The notes beneath the pieces were generated by a model, which made no database searches, had not been told where the DNA came from, and worked only from the letters and a program-made list of their open reading frames with translations. Below are positions 5,001-6,124 of a DNA stretch of 6,124 bases, piece after piece (within the stretch, counting starts at the first letter, position 1; every line of letters begins with the position of its first letter). The stretch is taken from positions 1 to 6,124 of the forward strand of contig DHMN01000030.1 in assembly GCA_002405805.1 (NCBI GenBank), written 5' to 3'. Position numbers and translations under genes: made by a program. Source of the stretch: Cyanobacteria bacterium UBA4641. GTDB taxonomy: Bacteria; Cyanobacteriota; Vampirovibrionia; Gastranaerophilales; Gastranaerophilaceae.

Positions 5001-6124
5001 TGATAAGGTTTTAATCGAAAATCAAAAAGAAGATGAATCGCAAAATGAGGTAGCAGAAGGTGTTGAAGTCGAAGATAACACTTTGGTTGACTCAAATAAA
5101 ACAGATGTAGCAACACCTGCTGCCGTTGGAGCTGGTGAAACTTTAGCAACCACAAAAATCAAGATTCCAAAAGCTAAGAAAGAAAAACCTGTAAAGGTTA
5201 AGAAAGAAAAGACTTTGGATGATGTTTTGATTCAAGACACAGAAGTACGCAAAACAAAACCTGCAAAAGTTAAAAAGGAAAAACAATTAAAAGATGTTTT
5301 GGCTGAAAATGTTGAACAGCCGACAATAGAAGATAAGATTGCAGAAGATAAAAATGAATTAAAAGAATTTTTAAATGACAGTCAAAATGTCGCTCAAACC
5401 GAACAAGTTAAACCAAAAAAATCTCGCAAAGATAAGAAAAAAGCAAAACATGAGGAATCTGTTGAGTCAATTTTGCGCTCAGTAGGTTTGACTCCTCAAG
5501 CTGCTGAAACAATTGTCGAAACAGAAGAACAAGCAACACCTCCTGCCGTTACTGTTGTTGATGAATCTGAAAATATAGATAATAAAGGACATAAATTGAC
5601 CACTGAGAAAAAATCATTATTTGGATTCTTTAAACGAAATAAAAATACAGAATTGCCTGAAGAAGAAATTATAACAAAAGATATTTCAGGCAAGGCTGAA
5701 ATTGTTGAAGTTCCGCAAGAACAGGTCGAAATCCCTGTACTAAATGTTGAACAAAAAACAGAAAAAGTTAAAAAATCTTGGTTTAAAAAGTCTAAAAAGT
5801 CTGAAATCAAGAAAAATGAGATTGAAGAAGAAAAATTGACAAAAGCGCCTGAATCAGAAGTTGTTAAAGATATTGAAGAAAATTCTGATAATAAGGTCGA
5901 AGAAGTCCTTCCAACTTCAACCAAAAAGCATGAAAAAACTCAAAAAAATAAGGTTGATAAAAATGCTGAAAATGGAATAACAACTTTACCGGGGCACTTC
6001 AAAGTCAATGTAGATGGAAGCGAACTTGATGATAATTCCCCTGCTCCTATCAAAGGCAAAGACTATACAACACTTCCAGGGCATTTCAAGATATTTATGA
6101 CTGATGAAGAGAAAAAAGAACTTG
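2098..6124 (+). CDS. Exported TPR protein with a very long disordered Glu/Lys-rich tail (C-terminus beyond window)
   Basis: The frame stays open from the ATG to the right edge: at least 1342 residues, with no stop seen. Residues 1-28 form a signal peptide: basic RNKK, a hydrophobic stretch from Leu7 to Ile18, and a likely cut after PAFSA. There is no lipobox cysteine, so the product should be periplasmic or envelope-associated. TPR-like helical pairs cover about 46-113 (for example AYKMRGEAFYALRQYRLAQA followed by DFQKAIELK) and about 203-447 (for example IGLNQLQLGDYDKAVLSFDS). A linker runs to about 513. The remaining 829 residues are low-complexity, rich in Glu, Lys, Val, Thr, Gln, Pro and Ala, and probably disordered. 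Residues 29-513 hold about 48 tyrosines; the tail holds three, no cysteine and one tryptophan (1228). Glu-rich character dominates to about 1020, after which Lys-rich clusters appear. Short repeats are listed separately. TPR solenoids bind proteins, so a scaffold role is likely, but partner and pathway are unknown. Homology of the tail cannot be judged by eye. Confidence 0.9.
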   Translation, partial: MRNKKNLGLLVAIMMLSISNINIPAFSADKTEPVEKQSVESEDIKVNRETLEKASNAITNKDYQSAIVFLTAYINNKPKKYEAYKMRGEAFYALRQYRLAQADFQKAIELKSSDDKFITGTKVLSAVVLGADKQEQYQNPELGNLYGELMYAQKALNNPAYESTFQKAFHYNSHIYLPQPKKDDIAKINCPQKYGKVLNPQGVDSYIYGAISDIEKGNFHEAAYKTQYITSNYPKYYLGYYLTGVAMSGLEQEQDAIVAFESALKANPYDFESFASLGQVYYSEAEKTFSKDAALKSIDYFNKALKYNPNCYIYHFYIGLNQLQLGDYDKAVLSFDSAIKLKTNDYNSMYYKLIAQQLKGDYNAVVDGATKLLYRHVSNYNSVLYLRALAYFKSGNSDAAVADLEKIHNNMNDIYNADVKSLSQKEMTLAPYLYYLKAQILQQRGFGAKVDLAKAYQNPIIAVLSKGDGFANSALRISASDVEDQYDYIRTTFGDLRVSFEYLNPDYKLVSMDSKTVAETPKPPEIQAEKAQESPIAAELAAKNTVENMTESVPTDAQSLKQSTDPIEMISTDNQVSIAQMLASQSLNVAQNQNNNSPVEISDVVKTVEPTVVVETVATEPQKTEKVAQKENVVAEVESKTVETEVQKEPVAVTKVVAEPTQKEEVQEPTNAAQVAAFDPDTIVFTAPEQKESESFEIKYDEPKVEKVAQDTTSKIENLEFGETETKPQETQISTEQTPTRAVATEIKESQDFVISYNEETKQEPVVEEKSEPITEQKTDIAEVETPASVIAQVEEPKTIESKTVESTTTVPAKVITIAKMPVPTKSETVEVKETASAEHEPQVQDEAQKSAVVEKHANVDLKEFNVPNAKAPEIREDDEVVVLEPKSFIQSAENRLANESFNLNTNKITDNFAEFKQENVSTAETAEPSEILATAPNQPEPEIISDAIVKTEKVADVTNTVTNLVDPDKVLIENQKEDESQNEVAEGVEVEDNTLVDSNKTDVATPAAVGAGETLATTKIKIPKAKKEKPVKVKKEKTLDDVLIQDTEVRKTKPAKVKKEKQLKDVLAENVEQPTIEDKIAEDKNELKEFLNDSQNVAQTEQVKPKKSRKDKKKAKHEESVESILRSVGLTPQAAETIVETEEQATPPAVTVVDESENIDNKGHKLTTEKKSLFGFFKRNKNTELPEEEIITKDISGKAEIVEVPQEQVEIPVLNVEQKTEKVKKSWFKKSKKSEIKKNEIEEEKLTKAPESEVVKDIEENSDNKVEEVLPTSTKKHEKTQKNKVDKNAENGITTLPGHFKVNVDGSELDDNSPAPIKGKDYTTLPGHFKIFMTDEEKKEL
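4168..4374 (+). repeat. Coding repeat KES-x-x-F-x-I-x-Y-(D/N)-E in the tail
   Basis: KESESFEIKYDE (4168-4203, residues 691-702) and KESQDFVISYNE (4339-4374, residues 748-759) share seven identical positions plus Asp/Asn, 57 residues apart. They contain two of the only three tyrosines of the tail, so they stand out from the monotonous sequence around them. They could be short linear binding motifs or a strand-forming patch. Confidence 0.5.
5185..5301 (+). repeat. Coding repeat KP-x-KVKKEK-x-L-x-DVL, two copies
   Basis: KPVKVKKEKTLDDVL (5185-5229, residues 1030-1044) and KPAKVKKEKQLKDVL (5257-5301, residues 1054-1068) match at 12 of 15 positions with a period of 24 residues. A basic cluster is followed by a short amphipathic LxDVL end. 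A third, weaker relative may be the basic run and SVESILRSVGL at about residues 1105-1130. Confidence 0.6.
5980..6090 (+). repeat. Coding repeat TTLPGHFK, two copies 29 residues apart
   Basis: The octapeptide TTLPGHFK is at 5980-6003 (residues 1295-1302) and 6067-6090 (residues 1324-1331), followed by Val or Ile. Five of eight codons differ silently between the copies, so the peptide is conserved while the DNA has drifted. More copies may follow beyond the window edge. Confidence 0.7.

Noticed and set aside
5496..5924. Minus-strand open frame of 142 codons, Ser/Phe-rich
   Set aside because: It is antisense to the TPR protein tail. Glu and Lys codons read backwards give Phe, Ser and Leu, and such frames stay open by composition alone.
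3600..6124. TonB-like identity for the TPR protein tail because of its Glu/Lys/Pro/Val content
   Set aside because: There is a cleavable signal peptide and a TPR domain before it, no N-terminal anchor, and no TonB C-terminal domain in the part seen. The resemblance is compositional.

Overview
The window is AT-rich bacterial DNA. It holds four protein-coding genes, one of them cut by the right edge, and a repeat-filled left end. I infer a gut-type Gastranaerophilales (Melainabacteria, non-photosynthetic Cyanobacteria) or a similar low-GC uncultured bacterium. The grounds are the small 'RPxF..MDK' membrane proteins, the exported TPR protein with a long E/K/V/T-rich tail, and the palindromic intergenic repeats. 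No rRNA or marker gene settles this, so the taxonomy is a guess. The DNA glycosylase is too widespread to help.

Layout. Positions 1-174 carry no gene but several palindromic repeats of the dispersed intergenic kind. Next, on the minus strand, are two small paralogous membrane proteins of unknown function (175-798 and 800-1342). They are one base apart and almost certainly form a translationally coupled pair, with 800-1342 read first. A 120-bp A/T-tract spacer separates them from tag (1463-2005, minus strand), a complete DNA-3-methyladenine glycosylase I with all zinc ligands and the catalytic glutamate. A 92-bp divergent intergenic region (2006-2097) holds plausible back-to-back promoters.

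From 2098 to the right edge one uninterrupted plus-strand reading frame encodes an exported protein of at least 1342 residues. It has a signal peptide, a Tyr-rich TPR solenoid (about residues 46-450) and a very long, probably disordered tail of more than 800 residues. The tail is rich in Glu, Lys, Val, Thr, Gln and Pro and carries several short sequence repeats. The last of these is a TTLPGHFK motif seen twice just before the window ends.

No pathway links the four genes. tag is DNA repair, the coupled pair looks like an envelope or inner-membrane module, and the TPR protein looks like an envelope scaffold. The points most worth following are the tail motifs of the large protein, the conserved core shared by the tandem pair, and an 18-bp sequence found almost identically upstream of both minus-strand transcription units.
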